From Gamsiella multidivaricata (Eukaryota; Mortierellomycota; Mortierellomycetes; Mortierellales; Mortierellaceae), in contig NW_026251715.1 in assembly GCF_025024155.1 (NCBI RefSeq), positions 558,001-622,000 of the forward strand: a stretch of DNA of 64,000 nt, read 5' to 3'. Shown piece by piece: positions 44,922 to 57,486 of this stretch (position 1 is its first letter; every line of letters begins with the position of its first letter). A model generated the notes under the pieces. The model was given only the letters and a program-made list of their open reading frames with translations. It searched no databases and was not told the origin of the DNA. Both the position numbers and the translations under genes were made by a program.

Positions 44922-45211
44922 GTGTGTGGCGACAAGTCTTGAGAAAAAAGCCTCTGGGAGTAAAATCTCTGATGGACAAAACTGAGTTGCCATCAATATC
45001 GGGGACCCAATAAAAAGACATGAGGGTCGCGCCTCTCTTTTTTTTGTTCGAGCGCCAAAAGAAAGAAAGAAAAAAAAAAGAAAAAGAAGCTTACGCTATA
45101 AGCTTGCTATGCCTGTACATGTGTCGTTTTATTTGAATATTCGAACGTGAGAGATTGGGTTGTTTTCTACAGCGTTCTATCGCATTGTCGATTTTGGGAT
45201 TGCCTTTGTAT

Positions 45212-47197
45212 TCAAGAGTCCAAGAACCCAAATTGATCTTGGACCATATGCTCAGGACTCAAGGGAGAGACCAGTAGACTGAGCCAGAGATGCATACTCA
45301 ACATCTGCTGACTGGTGCCTAAGCGGTTGGCCAAGGTTGCACTGGTAGGCCTTGAGCATGTCTTGGCCAGCTGGTTGCTACAAACGCTGTTAAAGCCTTG
45401 ATGAAGCGCAACAGGTACAGATAAGGGGGCAAACGGAGGTGATAGTGGTGCCACTGGTGGTGATGGTGATGGTAATGGTGACGATGCTGCTGCTGCTGCC
45501 GGAGCGCTTCCAGCTCTAGGTTTAGTTCCTTTGGGGTTGCTCGCCGAATGGACGCCCTCGGAGAAGGCTGTACAGGTGCTCAAAAGCGGAGGGTGAGGAG
45601 ATGGGGGGACAAGAAGGTTTTTCATTGATGCTGAACGAGGACTGGAAGCGCCGCGAGGACTGGAAGCGCCGCGATGGCTGAAATGCTGCAGTTGCGGAGA
45701 GGTCGCGAATGCGTTGGCCAATGCTGTCGAGATAGGAGACAGCGTAGGACGCCGATGAGCTGAGCCCGAAGAAGTCAGACGATGATAGCTGTATCCGGGA
45801 ATAACCTGGACCCGTTGACGGTCAACCCATTCTTGAGCCTTACGATCTTCCAGGAGAAGTTCTTCCGCAAAGCAAGACCGAGCAGCCGCGGCCCATTGAC
45901 GCACAGCCCTCGGGACCTTGTTCTCGAGCGAGAGAAGCTGTTGCATCATGCGTTTGTCCTGTCGAACGGATTTGGAGGTCGAGGTCGAGGGATCTACAGA
46001 CGAGGGGGTGGCACTTTCGGGGGCGGTCGTGGTTTTGTTTGGGGTTGTAGTGGTGGTAGTGGTAGTGGTTGTTGTGGAAGTAGATGGCGATTGATTGTTG
46101 TTGGTCTTAGCAGGCATATCCGTCCCATTGCTGTGTTCATCTTCGTCTTCGTTCTCTTCAGGAATCGACATAGACGACGGACCGCGACGGATGGATGCGC
46201 TCTCCGATATACTGCCACCGCTGCCGCTGCTGCCATTGATTTGAGCCGTAGTAGCTTTGTTGTGCTTCTGTGCTCGGGCCAACCGAGCAACGCGCATCTG
46301 GTAAGCATACACGTCCGGTCGGAACTCCAACCCTCCGGTCGGCTGCCCACCCAGGTTCATCTTCAGCTGCCTGCGCTGACGACGGGGAGTGGTCGCACGA
46401 GTACTAAGAAAATCCATGGTCCAAGCAATGTGCATCGCCCGCAACACCGGTGGCAGTGGTAGACTGGCTGCGCCTAGAAAGCACAGCTCCTGAGGCAGAG
46501 GCAAGTCCTTAGCGCGGTGTAGGCGTTGCTGGACAAGGCCTGAAAGTGTGGATTCGTCGGAGATCAGCAAAGAGTCAGTCGTGGTCGTGGTGGTATCTGC
46601 GGACACTGCTGCCGCTGGTGGAGAAGTGGATTCAGCTGGGGTTGCGGAGGGGTTTCCATCGCTCTCGAAGGGGAAGATAGAGGACATAGGAGTACCGCAT
46701 GCTGAATCGTCGTACTGGAACTTTGATGGTCGAATCGATTTTTGTCGCAGCGCCTTGAACACCAATGTCGGAAACAAATTTGCTAGCATAGCTGGGTAGA
46801 TCCTTGGAGCAGCGCTGCTGCATTGATTTTCGGACACTGTAGACACTTCAGGCACTAAACAAGGACCAGCCTTGTTCTGTCCCTCACGCTTTTGCTTTCG
46901 CTGGGATTTGGGTTCGCGTTGTCGGCCCGTAACAGCAAGTGTTCCGAAATGGACGAGTTCGTAGATCGAGAATCGACCCTGAACGAGCTGTCCATCGCAG
47001 GTGACCCTGTACCGTCCAATTTCTCGAATGTTATTCCCGAGAATCGCGCCTAATAAGGCCAGATCCAGTACACCCTGTGGGCCATAGGTCGAGAGGGCTT
47101 GTTTTCGAAGCTGGGACTCGTGCCGGATCATCGGTACCTGAGTCTGAGTCTGAGTCTGAGTGTGGGGATAGGCGACGATGCTGGTAGATCGTGCCAT
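45212..47197 (-). CDS. Unrecognised 661-residue protein, single exon
   Basis: One intact frame with no intron, starting MARSTSIVAYPHTQ and ending QDQFGFLDS. Residues about 25-95 look folded (ALSTYGPQGVLDLALLGAIL, IREIGRYRVTCDGQLVQGRF, SIYELVHFGTLAVTG). A second ordered part lies near 220-310 (VLRAMHIAWTMDFLSTRA, GLEFRPDVYAYQMRVARLAR), and a third near 410-460 is basic and helical (VPRAVRQWAAAARSCFAEEL, AQEWVDRQRVQVIPGYSY). Between them are Thr-rich and Ser-rich low-complexity linkers. No signal peptide or membrane helix is seen. Its length without stops, and its change from ordered to simple blocks, support real coding; function unknown. It is convergent with the Sds3-like gene (290 bp between stops). 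A huge (GA)n repeat lies about 85 bp upstream of its ATG. Confidence 0.7.
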   Translation of the reverse strand: MARSTSIVAYPHTQTQTQTQVPMIRHESQLRKQALSTYGPQGVLDLALLGAILGNNIREIGRYRVTCDGQLVQGRFSIYELVHFGTLAVTGRQREPKSQRKQKREGQNKAGPCLVPEVSTVSENQCSSAAPRIYPAMLANLFPTLVFKALRQKSIRPSKFQYDDSACGTPMSSIFPFESDGNPSATPAESTSPPAAAVSADTTTTTTDSLLISDESTLSGLVQQRLHRAKDLPLPQELCFLGAASLPLPPVLRAMHIAWTMDFLSTRATTPRRQRRQLKMNLGGQPTGGLEFRPDVYAYQMRVARLARAQKHNKATTAQINGSSGSGGSISESASIRRGPSSMSIPEENEDEDEHSNGTDMPAKTNNNQSPSTSTTTTTTTTTTTPNKTTTAPESATPSSVDPSTSTSKSVRQDKRMMQQLLSLENKVPRAVRQWAAAARSCFAEELLLEDRKAQEWVDRQRVQVIPGYSYHRLTSSGSAHRRPTLSPISTALANAFATSPQLQHFSHRGASSPRGASSPRSASMKNLLVPPSPHPPLLSTCTAFSEGVHSASNPKGTKPRAGSAPAAAAASSPLPSPSPPVAPLSPPFAPLSVPVALHQGFNSVCSNQLAKTCSRPTSATLANRLGTSQQMLSMHLWLSLLVSPLSPEHMVQDQFGFLDS

Positions 47198-47278
47198 ATT
47201 TTAGGAACTGCGTGTCGATGGAATAGGCAAGGCAGTAAAAGGAAATGAGAGGAGGAAAATAAACGTTAGATGGAGTAT

Positions 47279-47461
<183 letters not shown>

Positions 47462-49851
47462 AAAAGCAATGAGAAATGTCGAAGGGAGGCAATGTTGGCG
47501 CGGAACAGAATGAGAAGGGTAATAAACAAAGAAACAAAAAAGTTTTCAAACAAACAAAGAGAAGAAAGGACCAAAGAAAGAAAGAATGAAGGAAAGAAAA
47601 AACCAGGAAACCAGGAAAACAGGCAGCCAAGATGTAGCCCGAAAACGCGGAAAAGGGTCGTTATCTCCAAAGCAACAAGAAAAAGAGTGAGAGAGAGCCA
47701 GAAGACGGACGAAAAAGGATAGGCGGAATGAATGGACAAGGACGTGCAGGAAAGTACTTCAAATTATATGCAAAAAAAGTGTCGAAATGAAAGAAAAAAA
47801 AACCAGCTTGTGTTCAAGAAGGAGCAGAATTTATGTGAAAGCCAAAAAAGGTACATTGCTGGGGTAAAGGATCTTCGCGGACAAACTATTTTTGGGCACA
47901 TTGGCTGACTGGAAGAAGCTAATCAGATCCTCGTTTCTATTATTCGCCAAAAAAAGAAGAGGGAAAATAGACATATTCCTCGATTGGTCGTGTGCTTTTT
48001 GTTTAACAAAGAGGAATGGGATTGTCTACCGACGAAGCGGATGCCAAACAGACAAGCAATTGGATCAGATTGGTTACCCTTGCAATAGAAAATAGATGAG
48101 CAGTGTGCTAACCTATAGTTTCTTATTCTCACATTTTCTCTTTCTCACTTCTTCCTCAACATTAGTACATTGTAACGGTGCGTGTAAGGTCCAAAGAGAG
48201 AGAGGGACGAAAAAAAAAAGGATGCATTGTGCTCGTCAATCCCTTGAGTGTCTGAGGCTCTCCAAAGGAGCTTCTCGTTACCTTGTATCGAGTGTGATCG
48301 AGTCTCCAAAGGATAGAATTACGCAAGGGTTCAAAATGTTGCTGGTAATAGGACGACAGAAAGGGGAAAACGACGATGATGGCAATAACAAGGAGGAGGA
48401 GATCGATGAGAGGGACAGAGGGGAAGGAAGGAGAAGACGACAATTGATGTTCCGGAACAACGGATACTGCCAAAGACACGACAGGATAAGCAAAGAAGCG
48501 GAGGAAAATAGTTCAGCAGAAGAATGAGCGAGAAAAAAGTGGTGGAGTATGACCTTGATTATATATGAAGATGAGGATGAAGAAAATGAGTGCACACCGC
48601 GTTTCTGTTTGAGCTTGCACTAGATAGAGTGGCCAAGTCGCCTTTCGTCCCTTTGCTGCGCGGGAGAACGGTCGATTACAGCAGCGAAAGTGTAATGGAC
48701 TAATCTACATCTAAGCTGTCTGTAACGGAGTGGCAGCCCGATCGTAACACAATTTCATTTCTGATTGAATAAATTGCAATTTCGCGCCAAAACGGTGCAG
48801 CGGTCGCTTTCGACCCGCGGTCCCTGAGCGAATTTAGCCTTTTATTTCTAATAGCCTTCGTGAATCAGGACCCTTGTATTCCCTTGACGAATGAACACAA
48901 GGAACACAAAAATATGCTTTATTAAAGAACTCAGCCGCGGGGCGGCTCCGTGTCCAGTCCGCCTCTCCCCTCGCCCGTCTTTGATGATTGCAGGGGATAA
49001 GAACCTGAGAATCGCGTTAGTTTTCATACACATATGAGTAAATAAAGAGTGATTGGAGTCTGTTGGACTCCTTTCATTAATCTAGAATTGAAAATTTGCC
49101 ATTTGTTCTTGTCGGAAACAGAAGGGGTTGGATGCAAAATGCAAAGGAAAAGACTAAAAGAGAGAAAAGGAGACGTCTGCCTGTTTCATTCAAGTCTCCA
49201 GGTGCTATTTACTTAATTTTTGGATGTGATAGAGAGAAGCCAAGAAGACAGTTCAAAATAGCATTCAATAATCGGCACCGAAAACTGGTAAGCCAACACG
49301 ATGGAGACTTCGTTGTCGTAGTACTTAAGTAGAACGGGTAGATAGGCAGGATAGACATAATAGACTCCAATTGAGAGCGTCCATTAGACCACAATTGTCA
49401 AGAGATTATTCACTTATTACTTTTCAGAGGTAAGATCTCTTTTTGTTGCTGCCAGTCCCACACTGCGACTTGTAGAAAAAAAATTACTCTCGACCCTGTA
49501 CTTGCAATATAAGAATATCAGCATGGATGGAGTCAACGCTGGAAAATTGAGATCGGCATTTGGATAAGAGTCGAATCAGGATATCCTCGTTGATACGGGC
49601 CAAGGGCTGGATATGAGAAACAAGAAGCAAAAGGGGTGAGCTAGGGCAGGTCTTCCTCTCCCCACATCTCTTTATTTTTTTATCAGGTACCATTTTCTGG
49701 ACGTGGCTGTCTCTCGAACACTCCCCTTCCTGCGATCCTGGGTGCCATGCAGCGTTAACAAGCGTCATTCACTTTGCAAAAGACGATTCCTCTGCCGTCC
49801 TTCCGACACATCATCATTAAACTCAAGCTGTGCCTCGAACCAGCGCGCTCA
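47462..49851. other. 2.4-kb AT-rich intergenic region
   Basis: No gene recognised. It has A-rich and AAGAAAG-rich stretches (47520-47620), a TTTCGCGCC motif (about 48779-48787, similar to fungal MBF/E2F-type cell-cycle sites), and a short hairpin GGAGTC-TGTTG-GACTCC near 49054-49071. Short open frames at 48221-48527 and 49096-49332 are not convincing as proteins. Confidence 0.4.
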
Positions 49852-50152
49852 TCAATGCGATGGATACAGACGCAGGCGTTCCTCTTGGGCAGCCAGTTCT
49901 AGCGCCTGTTTCAAAAACGATTTTCTACGGTGTCCCGTGAATATCACCATGATCAGATTCTTTGACAACCCCAGTTCTGCGATCACTATCACCGCAGCAA
50001 CAATGATGCGAGGATAACTAGTAGAGTAGAGTATTTAGTTTAGCACATTCAATAGTTCAGCTTTACCTCGGTAATGCCGGGCTATGCAAAGGCACAAAGC
50101 TTGATCCGTCCACCTCAGGATCCGATACAACCGTTGCATGCGATTTAAGCAT
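49852..50152 (-). CDS. Small single-pass membrane protein (83 residues), split by an intron
   Basis: Two exons: 50152-50067 (MLKSHATVVSDPEVDGSSFV, then PLHSPALPR) and 50017-49852. The 49-bp intron has a GTAAAG donor and a TACTAG acceptor with CTAAA-like sequence inside. The join is in phase and the total is exactly 84 codons. Residues about 31-54 (PRIIVAAVIVIAELGLSKNL, then IMVIF) form one membrane helix. It is followed by a basic patch (TGHRRKSFLKQ) and a helical tail (ALELAAQEERLRLYPSH), so the C-terminal side is probably cytosolic or matrix-facing. No known family was recognised; it may be an organelle membrane subunit or assembly factor. It is divergent from GDB1, with 686 bp between the ATGs. 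Confidence 0.6.
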
Positions 50153-50324
50153 GAAAGCACGCGTTTTTCAGGGTCTGGCTTGAAGCTTAAGAAATTTTAC
50201 GCGTTTCTCACTGGGGACACAGGGGAACAGGACTACATAGCAGAAGCTGGATCGACGAATAAAGTGGATAGATTGCGAGACGAAGTTGGCTTAGGAGCGC
50301 ATTCCCATAGTGCTCTTAGTAGTG

Positions 50325-50360
<36 letters not shown>

Positions 50361-50838
50361 CTTTCTGAAGAAAATATCATCTTGAGAACACAGTGGTTCA
50401 GGGCAATTGAGAGGAGAGAGCGCGAGGGAGGGAAAGAGGGAGGGAGAGAGAGAGTCCTGGCTAGCTTTCTGACCAGGAAATGCCATGGCGGGTGTACGGT
50501 CATATGTGGTGCTGTTCCTGTGCTGTCCCTGGATCGGAAAGATGACGCGCGTGTGCAGCGCGACGGGGGCGAGGGAGTTGACCCGCGCACGTCACCGCGA
50601 CCTCATTTGAGAGAGACACTGCCGATTAGCGCTCGAGGACTGCAGTGCCTATTTTGCACCAACCATATGCGACCAACCCCAGAGCATCCTCCGTCCTTTA
50701 TCTCGCCTCTTCCTCTTCTCCCACCCCACCCAAACACCGAACCCTACTTCCTCTTCCTCTTCCTCTCCCTCTCCCTCGGAGCTCATTCGCCGCGACAAGA
50801 AACCGAATCAGCCCTCGTGCCATCTCTCTTCCACCCTC
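50153..50838. promoter_or_regulatory. Divergent promoter region with a long T run
   Basis: Between the small membrane protein and GDB1. It holds a T run of about 33 bases (50328-50360), a GAGGGAGGGAAAGAGGGAGGG purine block (50424-50452), and a long pyrimidine stretch (CCTCTTCCTCTTCTCCC, about 50705-50790) just before the GDB1 ATG. Confidence 0.45.
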
Positions 50839-53800
50839 ATGAGCAAAGCAGCCCCCATAGCGGTCTATCACGTCCAGCTTGACGACGACGGTTCGCCAGC
50901 AGAGCACTGCTCGGTAATCGATCAAGAAACTCATTTGCACTCCCCAGAAATGGACATTTGGAAGCAGCTCAAGACACTAACAGGATCTTGCTCAATTGAT
51001 ATGTGATATGTAATGGGATGTGTGATCCCCTTAGTACTATCGCCTTCCTCCACCAGACACGCCCTACATCTTGCGCTTCAAGGTCATTGCGGGATCATTG
51101 GCATCAAACCAGGGCATCCTCTGGACAAACTATCCTCCAAAGGGGTGAGTTTACAACTGCGTTCGCAATTGCTGTCGCTACCCCTTTCCTCAAAGCAAAA
51201 TGCTGTCATTCACATTCCCGCAACTTACATAAATCGTCTCACCCCTGACCTTTGCTCTATCTCGCGTCTAAATCGCTGTATTAGGAAACCATTCAAGCGC
51301 AATGAGTTCTACGAGCATCGGTAAGATAAAAATGGCCATTATACGAGAAAGTGAAAAAAAAAAAAAAGCTTTGGGGATGTCAATCATTTTTGGGTTTCTC
51401 TGATCTGCGGAACGATGACTAGGACGTCAACTGGACTGAAAACCTCGGACTGATCTGCAATGCCCTGGATAACCTTCATTTTATCTATAGTTTCGCTGGG
51501 ACAGAGCCCGAATGCGATGTGATGATCACTGGAGCAGGCGTTTACGAGTATTATGTCGAGCACTCACCCTACACCCAGGACGAATCTGTTGTTTGGACCC
51601 GCTCCAAAACGGGTTTCTTCGTCGTTGATCCGCAGCTGAAGTTGAGGAGTCGAGATGGCTCGACCGGGGCCCTGTCGCTCCCGCTGGAAGGCCTAGTCAT
51701 CGAGTCCGTGGTGCCAAAATGGATGGGCAAGCTGTCTGAATGGAAGCCCCATTTGGAGACCATCTCAAAATCTGGATACAACATGATCCACTTTGTGCCG
51801 TTGCAGTACAGAGGTATCTCTAACTCGCCCTACTCCATTTTCGACCAGCTGAGGTTTGACCCAAATCTATTTGAGGAAAAGGATCAGGACAAGAGTGAGG
51901 AGGACCAGCGCGCCATCGTCGCGGATGCCATTAGCGAGATCGAGATAAAGTATGGCGCCCTTTCGCTGACAGATATTGTTTGGAACCATACCGCCTGCAA
52001 CTCGGTATGGCTCTGGGACCATCCTGAATCAGGTATGTTGACTTGCAGTTGCTTCCCCTCTTTTAAAATCGGATTCTTCTCGACCTCCATGCCTTCATGG
52101 TTAACCTTGTTTTTTTCGTGTGTGTCTAACGTTCAGTGCTTGCATCCGGTTCATGCTCTAGGCTACAACTTGCACAATTCACCGCATCTGATCCCTGCCT
52201 TCGAGCTCGACACCGCACTCCTCAAATTTTCTGCAAAGATTGCCGACCCCTCGACCCCCTTCGTCTCTGACATCAAAACGGAGCAGGAGCTCGCCGTTAT
52301 CATGACAGAGTTACGCAAAACTGTCTTCAATGATATCAAACTGTGGGAGTTCTACGTCGTGAACGTCTTATTCTCTGTGGAGGAATTCAAGGAAGCGATC
52401 AAGGCAAACGCTGCGTATGCCCGAGATCTGTTTGACCAGAGTGCCCTGCAAAGGATGTCCCTGAAGGATCGGGCTGCTACACTGGCCGAGGCTGCGCTGA
52501 CTGGCGTCGGAACTCATGGCCACCGCCACCACAAGAAAATCACGACGTCCGTGGCGCTGTCGTTCATGTCTGCGTTGCTCAATGTCGATTTCACAAATTC
52601 CAAGGGATTCTCGCTAGAGAGTGCTTGTGAAGAATATGAGACGGTCCTAAACGAGGTCAACATAAACTTTTACAAAGCGTATGACAAGGACGTAGACACC
52701 ATCGTCACCAACATTGAGAGCCGTGTTAAGTACATCCGCCTTGACGAGCATGGACCCAAGCTTGGCCCTGTTACAGAAGAGTAAGGAACTTTGGGGTTAA
52801 AAAAGCACAACAACAACAACAACAACATACCATCATGGCATGGCGGACTGATAGAGACATCTAATATCCCACTTTATATTGTCACATTCACGTAGAAACC
52901 CCTTGGTGGAGACTTACTTCACTAGGTTGCCCTTGAACGAGCGAACCAGGGAGCACCCTCCCGGTTCGTTAGCGGTGGTGAACAACGGCTGGATCTGGAA
53001 CGCAGACCCCCTGCAGGACTTTGCAGGCCCAGGCAGCCACGCTTATCTTCGAAGAGAAGTCATCATTTGGGGTGACTGCGTCAAACTTCGCTACGGAAAA
53101 GGGCCTGTATGTTTTCTATTAAACTCCTTTCACCGGCTTCTGTGGCCATGAACGCAGGCTGGCACTAATGATACGGACCTTCTGGACACATTCTCAGCAC
53201 TCTAACATCGACGTTTTGTTCTTCACGCTTGCCCTTCCATAGGAGGATGTACCATGGCTGTGGGAGCGCATGAAAGAGTACACAATTCAATCCGCACGTC
53301 TGTTCCACGGCTTCAGAATCGACAACTGCCACTCAACACCTATCCACTTGGCTCAATACCTACTGGATGCTGCGCGAGAGGTGCGCCCGAACCTGTACGT
53401 AGTTGCCGAACTGTTCACAGGTTCTGAGGAAATGGACATTCGTTTTGTCAGCCGCCTTGGTATCAACTCGCTCATTCGAGAGGCCATGCAGGCGTGGGAT
53501 CCGCGCGAGCTCAGCCGTCTTATACATCGTCATGGCGTTAAACCTGTCGGTATGAATCATTTCTACGACTAATATTGGCGCTTGTTCTACAAATCCTTTG
53601 TTTTGCAATTACTAATCGTGTCACTGCACCATCCTCTCACAACATCGCACTATTATTGCTTGTAAAGGCTGCATGGATCGGGCCAGTCTTTGCGAAGATG
53701 TGCCATGGACTGGACCAGATGGCAAGACTGTTCCTAGCAGAGTCATGCCCTTGGTTGGGTCCCATCCACATGCGCTCTTTATGGACTGTACCCACGACAA

Positions 53801-56800
53801 CGAAACTCCCAACCAAAAGAGACGTGCAGAGGTAGGAATGCAGCTCCGATGGCAAGATAAGAAATATCGTATCATAAGTAGATGTATTCTAAACTTCATT
53901 TATGCCTTTATTTCTATCTAGGATACTCTATCAAATGCTGGGTTGGTCTGCATGGCCTCCTGTGCTATCGGGTCCGTGAAGGGATACGACGAGCTGTACC
54001 CCACTTTGCTGAATCTGGTAACAGAAAAGCGCCACTATGTCACATACAAGGATCCTATGAATGTCGGCATCTGCAGTGTCAAGGCCAAACTCAACAAATT
54101 GCACACAGAAATGGCGCTCCAAGGCTTTGAGGAGGCTCATGTACACCATGAGAACGAGGTAGGAGATTGCGATAGACATCGACCTGGATGACGAAAGGAC
54201 CTTACATGCACGTGTTTGTCTAACCTTTACTGTGGTTATCGACAATGTCGTAGTACATCATTGTTCACCGGCAGCAACCAACGACTCTTAAGGGCTACAT
54301 TTTGATCGCTCATACATCATTCTATGACAACCCAAAGAAAGGCGATATCATACCAATCAAGTTACGTGATACCGGGGCAAAGGTAGTGATGTCCGTTGGC
54401 TTAGAGGTCACCTCACGCACAGTGGAAAAGAGCGAAAAATTCTTGCAGGGCCTTCCTTGCAAACTTGTGCAACTGGAACAGCCCATGATCTCGAGACATA
54501 GGGATGCTCAAGGAGCCTATACTCAAGTAGATATTCCAGACCGGTTCCCTGGAGGAAGCATCATCTTGTTGGAGACCACTGTAGACAGCAAAATCCCCGC
54601 CAACATTGAAGAACTTGTCAAGACCATTCCAGACTCAGTGCTCAGCAGCCTGCAGTGGGTCGAGCTCAATATTGTCCTTTATCGTTGCGACGGTGAAGAG
54701 CAGGATTTGACACGTAAGTTTATTGGCAAGGACATACGAAAGGGGACAAGTCTGATGGATATTTGACTTATCGTACGTTGATGTTAATGACGAACCATAG
54801 CTGGCAATGGTGTGTACAACATTCCGAACCATGGGTCTCTTGTCTATTGTGGACTGGAGGGTTATGTCTCTGTACTGAAGTCGATCATCGAGACAAACGA
54901 CCTTGGACATCCTTTCTGTGCACATCTGCGCGATGGCCATTGGGCTTTGGACTATGTTTGCGACCGTATCAAGAGGTAATTGCTCCCCTCCTCGATGGCG
55001 ATGAGCTCTGTTGGTATTTGGATAAATTGGCCACTAAATATCTGTTACTGACATTAACAATTTTACTGTAGACACCTTGACCTCTTCCCTGCGCTGTCTG
55101 GACTGCACGAATGGTACAGGGATCGCATGGATGCCATCAAGTTGCTCCCCAACTATCTTGTGCCAAGATACTTTGCCCTTGCTATCATGACTGCATATGA
55201 GGCCGCACGGAAACGCGCGTATGCTCTGATGACGCCCCTGATCCAGAACGGAGACTACTTCACACGATCACTCAGCTTAACTGCATTGCAGGTTTACAGC
55301 TTTGTGGACTCTGCGAGCTTGCATCCAACCAAGAAAATGCCATGCCTTGCTGCTGGGCTACCGCATTTCACCTACCGCCACATGCGCACCTGGGGACGCG
55401 ATGTGTTCATCAGTTTGCGGGGCATTCTCCTGGTCACCGGACAGTACCAGGCTGCGAAAGAGCATATTCTCGCCTTTGCCAGCAGTCTTAAACACGGGAT
55501 GATCCCTAACCTCCTTGACAGTCTGAGGTTCCCTCGATATAACTCCAGGGATTCTGTCTGGTGGTTCTTTCAGTCCGTCCAGGACTACTGTACCCTTGTC
55601 CCGAACGGAGAGGACATTCTCAAGGAGTCGTTTGCTCGTCGTTTCCCTGATGGTCAGACCTTTGTCGACTATACAAGCGAGGAGGCGTATTCAAAATCTG
55701 TGACATTGGAGGATATTCTCACTGAGATCCTCGTAGCCCATGCCAACGGCATCCACTATCGCGAATGGAATGCTGGTACACGTCTGGATGAACAGATGTC
55801 CGACAAGGGCTTCCAAGTGGACGTGGACCTAGATTTTAATAACGGTTTTATCACAGGAGGCAGTGTGTACAATTGTGGAACCTGGATGGACAAGATGGGG
55901 GAGAGCGTAAAGGCTGGCACGAAGGGGGTCCCAGCTACACCTCGTGACGGCGCCGACGTCGAGATCATTGGCTTGCTAAAGTCATCGCTTCGCTGGGTGA
56001 TTGATCTTCACAAGAGGAACAAATTCAGTCTTTCGGAGATCCAGATCAAAGAGACACGCTTCAAGGGTGTCCTACGGTCCGCACGGACTCTCACAATTGT
56101 GGAATGGAACGACCTCATCCAGCAAAACTTTGAAAAGTACTTTTACGTTCCGGAAGACCCAGTTCAAGACCCTGAGTATGTGATCCGCTCGGAGCTCGTC
56201 AACCGCCGCGGCATGTACAAAGACACGTACGGCTCAATCACGCCCTTCGCGGACTATCAGCTTCGACCTAACTTCCCCGTGGCTATGTGCGTCGCGCCTG
56301 AGTTATTCAACAAAACACATGCCCTCAAGGCCCTGGAATTGGCAAAGGACGCCCTCTTGGGACCTCTTGGTACGATCCTACCTCATTGATTGTGAGCTGC
56401 TTTTATCTGGCGCTGCGAAGTTAGCTTCTAACACCTTTCTTTGTCCCTACTACAATTAGGTATGCGAACATTAGATCCTAACGATTGGGCATACCGACCA
56501 AACTATGACAACCAGAACGACTCAGATGACAGGATGATCGCTAAGGGTTGGAACTATCATCAGGGACCAGTAAGAGAAGATGCAGTTTATGACAGTTGTT
56601 GTCATCATGAACGATAATGTGTTGGGCGCATAGTCATATCTAACCCCTTACTGTACTTGTGAATCCCTGATACTAGGAATGGCTTTGGTGCACTGGATAC
56701 TTCTTCAGAGCATACCTCATCTTTAAAGTACAGTGCGAACCAGAGAAGGTAGGCGCACAGTGCTGATTGATTACACTGGTTGTCTGAAGATCATTACGTT

Positions 56801-57065
56801 TTTTGCTTGAACAAACCATAACGGTCTATTTAATGAACCATCAACTGCATAGGCCAAGGATACAGTGTTTCAGCTTCACCGTTTGATGCTGCCGCACAAG
56901 GCCCAACTCGAGACGAGCCCCTGGGCTGGATTGGCAGAGTTGACCAACTTGAATGGGGCAATCTGCATGGATGCATGCCAGTCGCAAGCATGGTCTTCCT
57001 CGACACTCTTGGATCTGCTTTACGATATCGAGAAGCTGCGTCAGGATGGGCACTTGAAGCATTAA
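50839..57065 (+). CDS. GDB1: Glycogen debranching enzyme
   Basis: Bifunctional cytosolic enzyme: 4-alpha-glucanotransferase plus amylo-1,6-glucosidase, needed to degrade glycogen. Fifteen exons from 50839-50913 to 56853-57065, about 1,565 residues (human and yeast about 1,530). N-terminal block [20 protein letters not shown]. Transferase (GH13-like) signatures: [24 protein letters not shown] (nucleophile Asp), [13 protein letters not shown] (acid/base Glu), [15 protein letters not shown] (third Asp). Glucosidase (GH133-like): [58 protein letters not shown], ending in an Asp-Trp-rich C-terminal domain. One problem: exon 3 (51285-51320) leaves two bases, while exon 4 (from 51423, reading [10 protein letters not shown]) needs none, so the coding length is one base short of a multiple of three. 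All other junctions close. Confidence 0.95.
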
Positions 57066-57486
57066 GCGCCCATCTGGAGCGTCTCCAATAGCACTATCAG
57101 TTTAGAAGCGTAGTCTGCAGTGTTTCTTCGTAGTATACAGACATGTAGCTTGGTGGATTAAAGTAAAAAAAAAACTGAGTGCGTTTTTTCTTTCTGGTAT
57201 GTCTGTGCGCAGTTGAGCAGATGGACGTTTTGTGCCTGGAAATTGTGGGAAAAAGCCACAGTCCCTCTCTCGCAGAGTACTTCTCAATGGTGAGCGTCTT
57301 TATCATTCAAGACGATCAGCAAGGGCGCACACAGAGACACAAACATCCAGGATCGGACACTGAGGACGACAGACCAGAGCACAGGAAGCGGATCAGCAAC
57401 TGGACACGCATAACTATCACGGTTGGGACACATTTTCCCCTTACCCTTGTACCTCTCAGACTTTACACCGTCATCGCACGCATACG
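57066..57486. other. Short intergenic region between GDB1 and PIG-M
   Basis: 421 bp. It should hold the 3' UTR of GDB1 and the promoter of the next gene. An A9 run at about 57165 and a T-rich stretch follow. No coding signal was recognised. Confidence 0.4.

Noticed and set aside
48221..48527. Charged 102-codon frame in the large AT-rich gap
   Set aside because: Mostly GA-rich sequence giving Glu/Arg/Asp runs; no ordered segment, no splice partners, no family.
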